DNA of 64,000 bases from Methylobacterium radiotolerans JCM 2831 (GTDB lineage: Bacteria > Pseudomonadota > Alphaproteobacteria > Rhizobiales > Beijerinckiaceae), in the NCBI RefSeq assembly GCF_000019725.1, contig NC_010505.1:5192001-5256000 (forward strand). The letters are read 5' to 3'. Positions 34,609 to 42,468 of this stretch are shown here, one piece after another (within the stretch, counting starts at the first letter, position 1; each line of letters starts with the position of its first letter). Both the position numbers and the translations under genes were made by a program. The notes below the pieces were generated by a model that searched no databases, had not been told where the DNA came from, and worked only from the letters and a program-made list of their open reading frames with translations.

Positions 34609-34911
34609 TCAGGCGTTGGCCGCGGTTCCGATCGGTGTGGTGATCGCGCCGCGCGCCCCGGGCGGGACGACGGCCTGCAGGACCCGGGCGGGCCCGGCCG
34701 CGTAGTCGGCCCGGTAGCTGCGCTCGAGAGTCATCAGGGTGCGCATCGGCGCCTCGGCCAAGTCGAGGAGGCGGGCGTCGCGCCAGCGAAGCTTGGTGAG
34801 GCCGGAGCGGCCGAACCACCGCGGCCTCTCCTCCTCGACGAGCAGGACCAGCTTGCCCGTCCACGTCTTGCGAAACCAGAACCGTCCCGTGAGCTTGGCC
34901 GCGCCGAACAT
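34609..34911 (-). CDS. hypothetical protein of about 100 residues
   Basis: Start taken at the ATG at 34911 (MFGAAKLTGRFWFRKTWTGK), since upstream residues lack protein character; the frame opens at 35010. The sequence WTGKLVLLVEEERPRWFGRS GLTKLRWRDARLLDL suggests a beta-rich domain with conserved Trp/Arg. No signal peptide and no recognised family. Stands alone between mucR-like and vanZ-like genes. Confidence 0.55.
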   Translation of the reverse strand: MFGAAKLTGRFWFRKTWTGKLVLLVEEERPRWFGRSGLTKLRWRDARLLDLAEAPMRTLMTLERSYRADYAAGPARVLQAVVPPGARGAITTPIGTAANA

Positions 34912-35095
34912 GCAGCACCCCGCGTGAGAGCCCCTTCGGGCAACGCGGGTCAAGCTCGGCGGTTTCCACCGGGAGCCCGTCGCCCGGCACCGGACCGGCG
35001 CCGCGGCCATGCACCGGCGGCATGGGCGCGGTGACGACCCGCGGCGCCGCGCGCCGTCCGTGTCCGAGATGGCGGCGGACCGGGCCCGCCGCGAC

Positions 35096-35521
35096 TCAGC
35101 CGCAGGTGCGGTCGCCCAGATCGCGGCCGGCCAGGGCGGTGCCGGTCACGGTGCCGCCGGCGCGGTGCCGGTCGGCCAGGATCGCGAGCGGGCGGCCCGC
35201 CAGGGCCCCGACGAGGCCGGCGGCGGCCTTGACGAGGAAGTCGTCGAACCGGCCGTGGCGGGTGCCGGTGAGGGTCTGGCCGGCTTCCAGGCCGCCGGCC
35301 AGGACGACGGTGCCCGCCAGGATCCAGAGCCAGTGCCGCGGGTAGGCCACCGTCATGAGCAGCCCGGCCACCGCGTAGGCCGCGACGCGCTCGAAGCTGG
35401 GATCGGCCGTGACCACCGGGCGGAGGCCGATCGGCACCAGCGTGACCGCGGCGATCAGCGCCACCAGGATCCAGGCCGCGACCCGTATCAGGCCCTGCCA
35501 CTGCGCGTTCCATCTCAGCAT
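35096..35521 (-). CDS. VanZ-like membrane protein
   Basis: 141 residues with four predicted membrane helices. The VanZ-type pattern is visible: FERVAAYAVAGLLMTVAYPR and the conserved ending of the third helix LEAGQTLTGTRHGRFDDFLV, with the acidic/polar E-x-x-Q and the R-x-D-D positions. Function of VanZ homologues outside teicoplanin resistance is not known. Divergent from the cdh gene at 35618 across 96 bp. Confidence 0.78.
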   Translation of the reverse strand: MLRWNAQWQGLIRVAAWILVALIAAVTLVPIGLRPVVTADPSFERVAAYAVAGLLMTVAYPRHWLWILAGTVVLAGGLEAGQTLTGTRHGRFDDFLVKAAAGLVGALAGRPLAILADRHRAGGTVTGTALAGRDLGDRTCG

Positions 35522-35617
35522 CGCGGAAACGTAACCTCACGGCGACGGCGGCCGCGTACACTGCTGGCGCGCCGCCGGACGTATCATAACAACGGCCGGG
35601 GACCGGAACATCTGATC

Positions 35618-36376
35618 ATGCGTGGTACTCTGGTCGTCGCGACCCTCCTCGCCTTCTCGGCGATGCCTGCGGCCATCGCGGCCAACCCGGTCCGGGACGT
35701 GCTCTGGGTGGCGCTGCAGGGCTGCGTGCTCGCCAAGAAGGCCGCGGGCCGGAGCTTTCCCTGCCTCGCGGTCGACCTCGGCGACGCGGCGCGCCCGGGA
35801 ACGGCGGTGCTGCGCGCCCCGGGCCAGCCCACCCACACGGTGGTGATGCCCACCGACAGCGTCTCGGGCATCGAGGCCTCCGTGCTCCAGGGGCCTCGGG
35901 GAGCGGCCTACTGGCGGGCGGCGCTCGCGGCCCGGCACTACGTGTCGGACGCGCTGCAGGGCCGTCTGCCCGCCTCTGCGGTCGGCCTGGAGGTCAATTC
36001 CGTGGGCGGCCGCAGCCAGGATCAGCTGCACATCCACCTCGACTGCATGCGCCGGAGCGTCGTGGCGGCCCTGAAGGCCCACGGCGACGCCGTCGGCGAG
36101 AGCTGGGCCCCGTTCCCGGTGCCGCTCGAGGAGGTGTCCTACGTCGCCATGCGGGTCCCGGCGGACGCGATGGCGGCGTTCAACCCGTTCGCCGCGCTGG
36201 CCCGCGTGCCCGGCTGGCAGGGCCGGCTGCACGACGCGAGCTTCGCGGCGGTGGAGGCCGATCCCGGGGATCCGCGGGGCGGGATGATTCTGCTGGCGTA
36301 TCGGGAGCCGGAGGCCAGCGCCGAGTACCTGATGGATCACAGCTGCCGGATGGCCAAGCACGATCGGTCCGGCTGA
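35618..36376 (+). CDS. cdh: CDP-diacylglycerol pyrophosphatase
   Basis: 252 residues, the family length. Hydrolyses CDP-diacylglycerol to CMP and phosphatidate. Signal/anchor MRGTLVVATLLAFSAMPAAI at the N-terminus, then NPVRDVLWVALQGCVLAKKA, HTVVMPTDSVSGIEASVL and the HIT-like catalytic QLHIHLDCM, ending EYLMDHSC. The ORF is open from 35009 but the ATG at 35618 begins the signal sequence. Periplasmic or membrane-anchored phospholipid turnover. Confidence 0.9.
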   Translation: MRGTLVVATLLAFSAMPAAIAANPVRDVLWVALQGCVLAKKAAGRSFPCLAVDLGDAARPGTAVLRAPGQPTHTVVMPTDSVSGIEASVLQGPRGAAYWRAALAARHYVSDALQGRLPASAVGLEVNSVGGRSQDQLHIHLDCMRRSVVAALKAHGDAVGESWAPFPVPLEEVSYVAMRVPADAMAAFNPFAALARVPGWQGRLHDASFAAVEADPGDPRGGMILLAYREPEASAEYLMDHSCRMAKHDRSG

Positions 36377-36455
36377 CCGGCGACCGCGCCGAGCCGCGAC
36401 CACTGTTGCTGCTACGTTCTATCCCTCCGGGGCGCGAATCGGGCATAGAGCGAGC

Positions 36456-36791
36456 ATGCGCATGCCGGTGCTCAGCTTGTCCGCGATGCTCCTCCTGGCC
36501 ACCGGACCTGCGGTTGCGGGGCCGGCCGCCGGAGCGACCGATCCGGCCGAGCTGGAGCGCGCCTGGCACCGCTGTCTGCGGGACGCCTCGGGGCATCAGC
36601 CGACCGGGCAGAGCCGCGCCGGCGACGAGCGCAACGCCCTCGACGAGTGCAAGACCCGCGAGGATGCCCTGGTGGCGGCCCTGATGTCCGGCTCGCGCCC
36701 GGCGGACGCGCGCACCGGCACGGTGTGGTCGCGGACCTGGGCGGCGTTCGTGGAACCGCTCACCGCGTGGTTCGGCGCGCTGCGGCGCTGA
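36456..36791 (+). CDS. small secreted protein of unknown function
   Basis: 111 residues. Signal peptide RMPVLSLSAMLLLATGPAVA before GPAAG. The mature helical part has two Cys (AWHRCLRDASG, DECKTREDALV) spaced about 23 residues apart and ends with an amphipathic WSRTWAAFVEPLTAWFGAL. Such Cys pairs occur in small periplasmic helical hairpins. Family not recognised. 80 bp after cdh on the same strand. Confidence 0.68.
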   Translation: MRMPVLSLSAMLLLATGPAVAGPAAGATDPAELERAWHRCLRDASGHQPTGQSRAGDERNALDECKTREDALVAALMSGSRPADARTGTVWSRTWAAFVEPLTAWFGALRR

Positions 36792-36835
36792 GCCCGCCGC
36801 GGCTCCGAGCGGACCCCTGAGCGGGCGGTGCGGCG

Positions 36836-37003
36836 TCAGGCTCCGCCGATGCCGGTCGTCACCGTGCCGGTGCCTCGGCAATCGGAGCACTGCGCGTCGG
36901 CGACCTTGCCGGTGCCGCCGCAGGTCCGGCACAGGTTCTCGCCGGTGCCCGGCGTGCCGGGCGGGGCCTCGTCCCCGGGTTTGCGCGGATCCGCCTCGGC
37001 CAT
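36836..37003 (-). CDS. mini zinc-ribbon protein with two CxxCxGxG motifs
   Basis: 55 residues from the ATG at 37003 (GGAGAGGG five nt upstream). After a Pro/Gly-rich start come CRTCGGTGKV and CSDCRGTGTV, i.e. two copies of the DnaJ-type CxxCxGxG zinc half-site, enough to bind one zinc. A free-standing pair like this is found in small tryptophan-RNA-binding-attenuator inhibitor (AT)-like and DnaJ-central-domain proteins; the partner is unknown. Confidence 0.7.
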   Translation of the reverse strand: MAEADPRKPGDEAPPGTPGTGENLCRTCGGTGKVADAQCSDCRGTGTVTTGIGGA

Positions 37004-37157
37004 CGTCTGCCCTCTCCGGACGCCCTGTCCTGACCGGCAAACCGGGCCGGTCCGGCGCTGTTCCCGGTCGCGCGCGCCGCGCCGGCTCGGTGCCATCCGC
37101 GGCGTCGCACCGCGCTCGGCCCGGCGAACCGCGGCCCGCTCGGGCCGTTGCTCGACC

Positions 37158-37403
37158 ATGAGCGATCAGACCACCAAACCGCACGCGGATCCCGTCACCG
37201 AGGCGCGCCGGCGCGAGATGGCGACCGAGCATCTCCTGTTCGGGACGATGCGGTTCCTGGCGCGGCGGCACCCGGACTTGCTGGACGAACTCGAGGGCAG
37301 CCTCGCCCACCTGTGGGATACGGTCGAGGGCGAGGCGCGGGATGATGAGGCCGTGCGCACCATCGCCCGGCGCATCCTCAAGGGGCTGCGGGCCGAGCAG
37401 TGA
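37158..37403 (+). CDS. small helical hypothetical protein
   Basis: 81 residues from the ATG at 37158. All-helical and acidic: TEHLLFGTMRFLARRHPDLL, DELEGSLAHLWDTVEGEARD, then AVRTIARRILKGLRAEQ. No signal peptide, Cys or known motif. The frame is open from 36828 but that part overlaps the zinc-ribbon gene on the other strand. Convergent with the next gene (15 bp gap). Confidence 0.6.
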   Translation: MSDQTTKPHADPVTEARRREMATEHLLFGTMRFLARRHPDLLDELEGSLAHLWDTVEGEARDDEAVRTIARRILKGLRAEQ

Positions 37404-37418
37404 TCGGCCCGGCCCGGC

Positions 37419-37625
37419 TCACCGCTGGGCGGCGTCGGTCACCTTGATGGTCGGGATCATCGCCACGGCCTGGGCGGTCACGCGGTCGAAGGTCTCCCCG
37501 GTCAGTCCGCGTTCCGTCGCGAGCTTCCGGATCCGCTCGGCGTGCTGCGAGAGGGTCAGGCCGTAATAGGTCTTCTCTGCCGCCTGTTCGACAGACTCGT
37601 TTGCCACGTGTTCACTCCTGTTCAT
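37419..37625 (-). CDS. small hypothetical protein
   Basis: 68 residues, MNRSEHVANESVEQAAEKTY followed by YGLTLSQHAERIRKLATERG; helical, charged, no Cys or signal. An AGGAGTGA-like site precedes the ATG. No family recognised. Lies within a run of very small genes. Confidence 0.6.
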   Translation of the reverse strand: MNRSEHVANESVEQAAEKTYYGLTLSQHAERIRKLATERGLTGETFDRVTAQAVAMIPTIKVTDAAQR

Positions 37626-37757
37626 GGTTGGTGAGGCGCGCTGATTTGGGCCAGGACGGCCGCAGCTTCAAGCCCCGGCCGCGGCCGCGGCGCCCCGGCC
37701 ATGAACCGCGGTCATGACGCGGCCGTATCGACGTCCCGCCCTCGGCGCACCGACACT

Positions 37758-38021
37758 TCAGCGGCTGCAGCCGATGCAGATGCCGCGGGTGATCGCGTCG
37801 TTGCGCTCCTCGACGGCGTCCCGGCGCTCGATGCTGCCGGTTTCGTTCGGGCCGAGGGCGCCGGGATTCGGCACGGTCTGGCCGGTCGCGGCGGTGTGGG
37901 GCGCCTTGGCGGTGGTGGCGGGGCCGCCGCCGGTGCCCGTCTGGCTCACGGGATCGGCCCAGGCGGTGACGGAGGCCAGGGTCAGGGCGGCGGCCATGGC
38001 GAGAGTCGCGGATCTGCACAT
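37758..38021 (-). CDS. small secreted protein, low complexity
   Basis: 87 residues from the ATG at 38021 (GGGAGC six nt upstream). Signal peptide SATLAMAAALTLASVTAWAD, then a Gly/Thr/Pro/Asn-rich region and a short C-terminal helix with two Cys (EERNDAITRGICIGCSR). Exported; function unknown. The C-terminal CIGC could bind metal or form a disulfide. Confidence 0.62.
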   Translation of the reverse strand: MCRSATLAMAAALTLASVTAWADPVSQTGTGGGPATTAKAPHTAATGQTVPNPGALGPNETGSIERRDAVEERNDAITRGICIGCSR

Positions 38022-38251
38022 GTGAAGCTCCCAGCGCTGCGTGCGTCGGTCTGTGCGAAACTGACGCACGCGCGCGCGAGAAGTTCCCGTCCGCCTCCGT
38101 CAGCCATCCGCGCGATCGCGGTCGCGGCGCGAGTCGTTCGGCGAGCGAATGCGGTGGCTCACCTTCGGGCGTAACGGCTAAGCCATTTTGAGAACTGTCT
38201 TCGCTTCCGAATTCGCGAATCGTGGTGCCGTAACATTCGGAGGCGTACGTC

Positions 38252-38641
38252 ATGAACCCGACCGTCAAGGCCGTTCTGCTGAACGAGCGGGCCACCGTGC
38301 TCTCGGCCATCGCGGCGCGTCAGGGCACCGTCTCCGACCTCCTCGTGCAGATCAACGGCGTCGAGAACGACATCTGGCGCCTGCGCCACCGCCTCATCGA
38401 TATCGAGGCCTACCTGATCGGGCACCGCGTCGAGCTGCCGGACTCCGCCGACGGGCAGGCCGAGGCCGCGGACGGGACGGAGACCCCGGTTCCGCACACC
38501 GCGCTGCCGCAGGCCGCGCCCCGCTCGGTCGAGGTGATCGGCCTGCCGACCTGCAAGCCGCTCGGCGATTTCGTTCGCCCGAAGACGTCCGCGCGGAAGG
38601 CCCAGGCGGCGGCCGCGTCCCGCCAGATCGAGACCGCCTGA
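38252..38641 (+). CDS. hypothetical coiled-coil protein
   Basis: 129 residues with GGAGG 8 nt before the ATG. Residues 5-60 form a heptad-like helix (LLNERATVLSAIAARQGTVS, DLLVQINGVENDIWRLRHRL), then a Pro/Ala-rich linker with a basic C-terminus. No signal peptide. First gene of four small rightward genes to 39584. The upstream 230 bp is divergent to the 37758 gene and includes the palindrome ATTCGCGAAT (38211-38220). Confidence 0.65.
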   Translation: MNPTVKAVLLNERATVLSAIAARQGTVSDLLVQINGVENDIWRLRHRLIDIEAYLIGHRVELPDSADGQAEAADGTETPVPHTALPQAAPRSVEVIGLPTCKPLGDFVRPKTSARKAQAAAASRQIETA

Positions 38642-38662
38642 GGTCGCCCGGGGATCGCGCCC

Positions 38663-38860
38663 ATGCACCGCATCCGCAACGGCCTGCGGCGGAGGTCCGT
38701 GCCGCCGGCGCCGGCCCTGCCCGAGAGCCTGACGCGCTTCGTGGCGCCCCCGGTTCCCGAGACCGGCTGGATCACCGCGCCGCTCCGGGACATCGGTCTG
38801 GCGCTGCTGGTCGGCCTCGTGGTCGCCCTCGTCGGCGGCCGGATCCTCGAAGCCTGGTAG
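38663..38860 (+). CDS. single-pass membrane miniprotein
   Basis: 65 residues: a basic cytoplasmic start (MHRIRNGLRRRSVPPAPALP), a linker, and a C-terminal membrane helix IGLALLVGLVVALVGGRILE. Probably a C-tail-anchored miniprotein. 21 bp after the coiled-coil gene, so likely co-transcribed. Function unknown. Confidence 0.58.
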   Translation: MHRIRNGLRRRSVPPAPALPESLTRFVAPPVPETGWITAPLRDIGLALLVGLVVALVGGRILEAW

Positions 38861-38925
38861 CCGGTCCTGACTGCATCCCGGCCATGGCCTATGAGGATCT
38901 CCGAGGATCCCGAGGGGGTGGACGG

Positions 38926-39231
38926 ATGGGCGACGGCAGCGGCGCGCCGAGCGCGAAGATCGCGGAGGTTCAGCGCCTCGCCACGGCGCTCGCGGCGCGG
39001 GTGCGCTACGCGCAGCTGGTGGGCCGGCCGGTCTACGAGGCGCAGATCTCGGCGCTGGTCGGCGCGGCGCGCCTGATGGACGAGGAGCGGGCACCCTGGC
39101 CGCCGATGGTGGAGGAGGTGCTGACCGAACTCGCCCGCGCGATCGAGGGAGCCGATCCCGCCGAAGGGGTGGAAGGCGTGGAAGGCGGCGGGGCGGACGG
39201 TCCGGAAAAGGACTTCCTCGGAGAGCCTTGA
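38926..39231 (+). CDS. small helical hypothetical protein
   Basis: 101 residues, start at 38926 where a GAGGGGG site precedes the ATG (an ATG at 38884 in frame has none). Helical: KIAEVQRLATALAARVRYAQ, LVGRPVYEAQISALVGAARL, then an acidic low-complexity C-terminus of Glu/Gly. No domain known. Part of the small-gene run. Confidence 0.6.
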   Translation: MGDGSGAPSAKIAEVQRLATALAARVRYAQLVGRPVYEAQISALVGAARLMDEERAPWPPMVEEVLTELARAIEGADPAEGVEGVEGGGADGPEKDFLGEP

Positions 39232-39290
39232 ACGCACCGCTGCCGTCGCCACCCTTGTACCGGTCATCACGCGATCGAGGCAGGGACGCG

Positions 39291-39584
39291 ATGGAGCAGG
39301 ACACGCCGGGCGACGATCGGACGGCCCGAACGATCGCCGAGAACGTCTACGCCGCCTACTGGCGCCAGGCCGCCGGCGCCGATCATCCGCAGATCGAGCA
39401 GACCTGCCTCGCGCGTCTCGCCGAGGCGATCCGGCCCGAGATCCCGGGCGGATCGCCGGGCGCGATCATCGAGGCTGCCAACGCCGTCCTCGACGCGCTG
39501 GAGCAGCAGAACCCGAGTCTCCGCGGACCCCGGGTCAGCGCCCTGAACCGGGCGGACGGATCGGTCGCCATGGGCCGCGCCTGA
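39291..39584 (+). CDS. small helical hypothetical protein
   Basis: 97 residues; start placed at 39291 (GAGG-type site upstream) rather than 39228. Two or three helices (TARTIAENVYAAYWRQAAGA; ARLAEAIRPEIPGGSPGAII). No signal or motif. A strong hairpin 11 bp after the stop closes the small-gene run. Confidence 0.6.
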   Translation: MEQDTPGDDRTARTIAENVYAAYWRQAAGADHPQIEQTCLARLAEAIRPEIPGGSPGAIIEAANAVLDALEQQNPSLRGPRVSALNRADGSVAMGRA

Positions 39585-39595
39585 GCCGGCCGGGT

Positions 39596-39618
39596 CGTCC
39601 CGGCTTCAGGCCGGGACG
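39596..39618 (+). terminator. hairpin CGTCCCGGC-TTCAG-GCCGGGACG
   Basis: A 9-bp perfect GC stem with a 5-nt loop, 11 bp after the stop at 39584. No T-tract. Likely terminator of the small-gene operon. Confidence 0.55.
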
Positions 39619-39883
39619 TCCGCGATCCCGCCCTGCGCGGCCGCCGGTCCGTGGCTGGCCGACCGCGCGGTCCCGGCGGTGTTCCGGAGCGGTGCGGGGC
39701 CGGAACTTCGCCGCGAGGGGCTGATCGCGCGGCGCGACGCGGATGCCGGGAAGTGGTTCCTGGCGGCCGGGTTCGGCCCGATCGGGCCCGTCGCGCCGCC
39801 GCTGTCCGCGGACCTGCCGGCGGGGCCGGGTCCGGATCATGCGGCAGCGGATCGCCGCGGCCTGACGCCGACGGCGGCCATGC
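39619..39883. other. intergenic stretch with an uncertain ORF
   Basis: 265 bp. A rightward open frame starting with GTG at 39679 reads FRSGAGPELRREGLIARRDA then GKWFLAAGFGPIGPV, which looks partly protein-like, but it has no ribosome site and its tail runs into the convergent gene at 39884. It may be a decayed or very divergent small gene; not called as a CDS. Confidence 0.3.
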
Positions 39884-40624
39884 TCAGGACGGCGTCCCGA
39901 GCCAGCGGAGGGAGCGTCTCAGACGTGCCGCACCGTCCGCGGCGAACCAGAGGCCGTGCGCGAACACGACGCGTTCCGGCGCGAGGCCGACGAGATCCGC
40001 GGCCGCCCGCGCGGCGTCGCGCCGCCGGAGCCTGATCACGAGGCGCAGATAGGGCGGCGGCTCGCCGTGCGGTGGCGTCATGCGGGCGAGCCGCAGGAAC
40101 GGGCGCAGGAGCGCCGGCATCTTCGCGGGCTCCAGGTTGAGGACGAGGTCGGTCAGGATCAGGGTGCGGCTCGCGCCGTGGAAGAACGCGACCTCCCGGA
40201 ACCCGAACCCGCCCGGCACGACGACCTGGCGCAGGTCGGCCGCCCAGTCGGGCGGTGCCGCGTCCTCCAGGATCCGGTCGACGCGCAGGCCGGAGCGGCG
40301 GACCTGGCGACGCTCGCGCAGGTTCGGGGCTGCCCAGGTCAGAGCCTCCGGACACTGGGCCTGCCAGTCCTTCAGGTAGGTCCAGTGGGCGATGTTGGGC
40401 GCGACCAGATGGCGGATCGGTCCCAGCGCGGCGATCGCTCGGTGCAGGCCCGTGTCGAAGCGCGTGGGCGAGTGCAGCCAGAGCGCTCCGTCCGCGAGGC
40501 GGACGACGGTCATCCGGACGGGCAGGGGTATGCCGAGGGCGCGGAGCGGCCCGCTGTCGACGATCCAGACGCCGTCGGCCACCGGCTTGAGCACGTCGAG
40601 GGGCGGATAGGTCGCTTCGGGCAA
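39884..40624 (-). CDS. DUF4336 protein (metallo-beta-lactamase-like fold)
   Basis: 246 residues from the TTG at 40624; an in-frame ATG at 40675 is the other option. PEATYPPLDVLKPVADGVWI, then WLHSPTRFDTGLHRAIAALG and APNIAHWTYLKDWQAQCPEA are the DUF4336 pattern, a beta-lactamase-like fold in which HSP and NxxH/W replace the usual HxHxDH. ILTDLVLNLEPAKMP is the conserved second half. Enzymatic role unknown; the family is widespread in bacteria and plants. Confidence 0.8.
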   Translation of the reverse strand: MPEATYPPLDVLKPVADGVWIVDSGPLRALGIPLPVRMTVVRLADGALWLHSPTRFDTGLHRAIAALGPIRHLVAPNIAHWTYLKDWQAQCPEALTWAAPNLRERRQVRRSGLRVDRILEDAAPPDWAADLRQVVVPGGFGFREVAFFHGASRTLILTDLVLNLEPAKMPALLRPFLRLARMTPPHGEPPPYLRLVIRLRRRDAARAAADLVGLAPERVVFAHGLWFAADGAARLRRSLRWLGTPS

Positions 40625-40727
40625 GTCCCGCTCTCTTCCTCGGCCGCGGGCCGGCACGGCCCCGCACCTGTGCAACAGCGGAGCCGCGGCGGGTTTCCCG
40701 GATCGATCGCCGCAGGCCCGGTGCGCC

Positions 40728-41312
40728 TCACGCCCGCGCGCAGTCGGGCCCGACCGGCTCGAGCGGCGGGACCGGTACGGCGCGCAGCAGCGCGATCACG
40801 AGGCCGAGGATCGTCAGCACGTCGCAGGTCAATCCGAAGACCGAGCCGACCAGGAGATTGTGCCCGGCCCAGCACAGGGAGGCGCCGAGGAAGAGCTGGC
40901 GCATCGTCTGCGGCGCCGCCTGGAGGCGCGCGCCGGTGGCGAGCAGCGAGCCCGTCGCCGCGCAGGCCGAGGGCCACCCGTTCCACGTGGCCGCCGTCAG
41001 GCACGCCGCCGCGAGGGTGCTCGCGGCGAAGACGGGCGGGATCCAGCCGCTCCGGCCGGGCGCGCCGACGCAGCGGAGGGAGACGAGGCTCTGCAGCACC
41101 GAGATGGCGCACATCGCCGTCCCGGTGAGCGCCCCGAGCGTGAGGTAATGGGCACCGAAGCACGCCGCACAGGCCGCCGAGGCCGCGAGGATCCAGGTGC
41201 GCCGCGGCATCACCCCCGCAGTAAAACCCAGGATCAGGCCCAGGGAACCGAACAGATCGAGGTGCGTCGCGGCGGCGGCGGACCAGGAATACAGGTAAGA
41301 TGCGGCGTTCAT
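40728..41312 (-). CDS. YgjV family inner-membrane protein
   Basis: 194 residues with six predicted helices. Small-residue-rich helices (LGLILGFTAGVMPRRTWILA) and LCWAGHNLLVGSVFGLTCDV near the C-terminus match the Imp-YgjV family, where the W-x-x-H-N is conserved. Function is unknown in E. coli as well. Separated from the GntA-like operon by 390 bp. Confidence 0.78.
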   Translation of the reverse strand: MNAASYLYSWSAAAATHLDLFGSLGLILGFTAGVMPRRTWILAASAACAACFGAHYLTLGALTGTAMCAISVLQSLVSLRCVGAPGRSGWIPPVFAASTLAAACLTAATWNGWPSACAATGSLLATGARLQAAPQTMRQLFLGASLCWAGHNLLVGSVFGLTCDVLTILGLVIALLRAVPVPPLEPVGPDCARA

Positions 41313-41702
41313 CGTGCGCGACCGGCCGGCGCAACGGCGCCGTTTCAGTCGATCGCGCTAGGATCGCGCGGTAATCGGATGGTTAACGCCGTCTCCGGCG
41401 CGGATCACGACGCGGCGAGCGTGGCCGCGCTGCCGCACCGCGATCCCGCGCGCCCTGTGAGCGCCCCCGAGCATTCGGCCACCGGTCGATCGAGATCATC
41501 GTCGCCGCAACTCAAGTATTAAATCGATTTCTGGTCCCTGAATTCGGGTATTAACATACATTAATCGCGGTATGGCTGTGTTCGATCGGGAACAATGCCC
41601 GCGGGCTCCGGTTTTCCGGGCATTCAAGTCGGGACGACACCTCGGCCGGTCGGGCGGGGGGTGCGTGCGCGCCCGATCTCGGTGGTGTGAACCAACGCTC
41701 AC
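41313..41702. promoter_or_regulatory. A/T-rich intergenic region before the GntA-like operon
   Basis: 390 bp without a supported gene. 41510-41580 is A/T-rich with clustered TTAA/ATTAA steps and contains GAATTC and TTAATCG, and is the likely control region for the rightward operon and perhaps the leftward ygjV-like gene. No consensus promoter is clear. Confidence 0.4.
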
Positions 41703-42458
41703 ATGCAGCTTCCCACGAATGACGAGCATCATCCCGTTGCCGCGCGGTTCCGGGACTTCATCCAGCATGCCCCGTTTCCCTGCGTCGGCGCCAAATCCGC
41801 CCTCTCGCGCGGTCAGATGAAGATCGTGGTCGCCCGCGACATCACCTCCGACCGGGACGATACCCGCATCTATCCGGCGCTGCTCGCCTTCATCTGTCGG
41901 TACCGCGCGCAGCCGAGCCTGTTCCAGAGCTTCGCGGTCCTGTTCGAGGGGCCGCGCACGCTCACGGAGGAGGCCTTCGAGGCGGCGCTGTGGCGGCGGG
42001 TCCAGTCGCTCTCCGACACCGACCAGCGCCTCGGTCAGGCCTACGATCCCCGCGTCGCCGCCGACCCGGACGATCCGCATTTCTCGCTGAGCCTCGGCGG
42101 CCAGGGGTTCTTTCTGGTCGGGCTGCATCCCGGGGCGAGCCGCCGGGCCCGGCGCTTCGAGACGCCCGCCCTGGTGTTCAACCTGCACGACCAGTTCGAG
42201 CGGCTGCGCGCGGAGGGCCGCTACGAGCGCCTGCGCACCGCGATCGTCGACCGCGACGCCGCCTGGACCGGGACGATCAATCCCATGCTCGCCCAGCACG
42301 GCGAGAGCTCGGCAGCCCGTCAGTTCAGCGGACGCGCCGTTCCCGACGACTGGGCCTGCCCGTTCCGCCGCGGGGAGGCGCCCCCGACCTGGGACGCCCA
42401 GCAGGTCGCCGCCGATCTCGCATCGGGCGCCTTCGTGGTGCGCCAGATGGACAGCTGA
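41703..42458 (+). CDS. YqcI/YcgG family heme-dependent oxygenase (GntA-like)
   Basis: 251 residues. CVGAKSALSRGQMKIVVARD at residue 27 and QGFFLVGLHPGASRRARRFE at about 135 are the two family signatures, the HP-x-A-SR histidine being the likely heme ligand. A member, GntA of guanitoxin biosynthesis, is a heme enzyme that N-hydroxylates a guanidine. WACPFRRG near the C-terminus is also conserved. First gene of a three-gene operon with two methyltransferases, 10 bp upstream of the next. The substrate could be an amino-acid-derived N-compound; not deducible. Confidence 0.85.
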   Translation: MQLPTNDEHHPVAARFRDFIQHAPFPCVGAKSALSRGQMKIVVARDITSDRDDTRIYPALLAFICRYRAQPSLFQSFAVLFEGPRTLTEEAFEAALWRRVQSLSDTDQRLGQAYDPRVAADPDDPHFSLSLGGQGFFLVGLHPGASRRARRFETPALVFNLHDQFERLRAEGRYERLRTAIVDRDAAWTGTINPMLAQHGESSAARQFSGRAVPDDWACPFRRGEAPPTWDAQQVAADLASGAFVVRQMDS

Positions 42459-42468
42459 GGGCCGACCG

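Noticed and set aside
39679-40035. 118-residue ORF after the small-gene run
   Set aside because: First half looks partly coding, but there is no start signal and the tail overlaps the convergent DUF4336 gene; kept only as a note in the intergenic entry.
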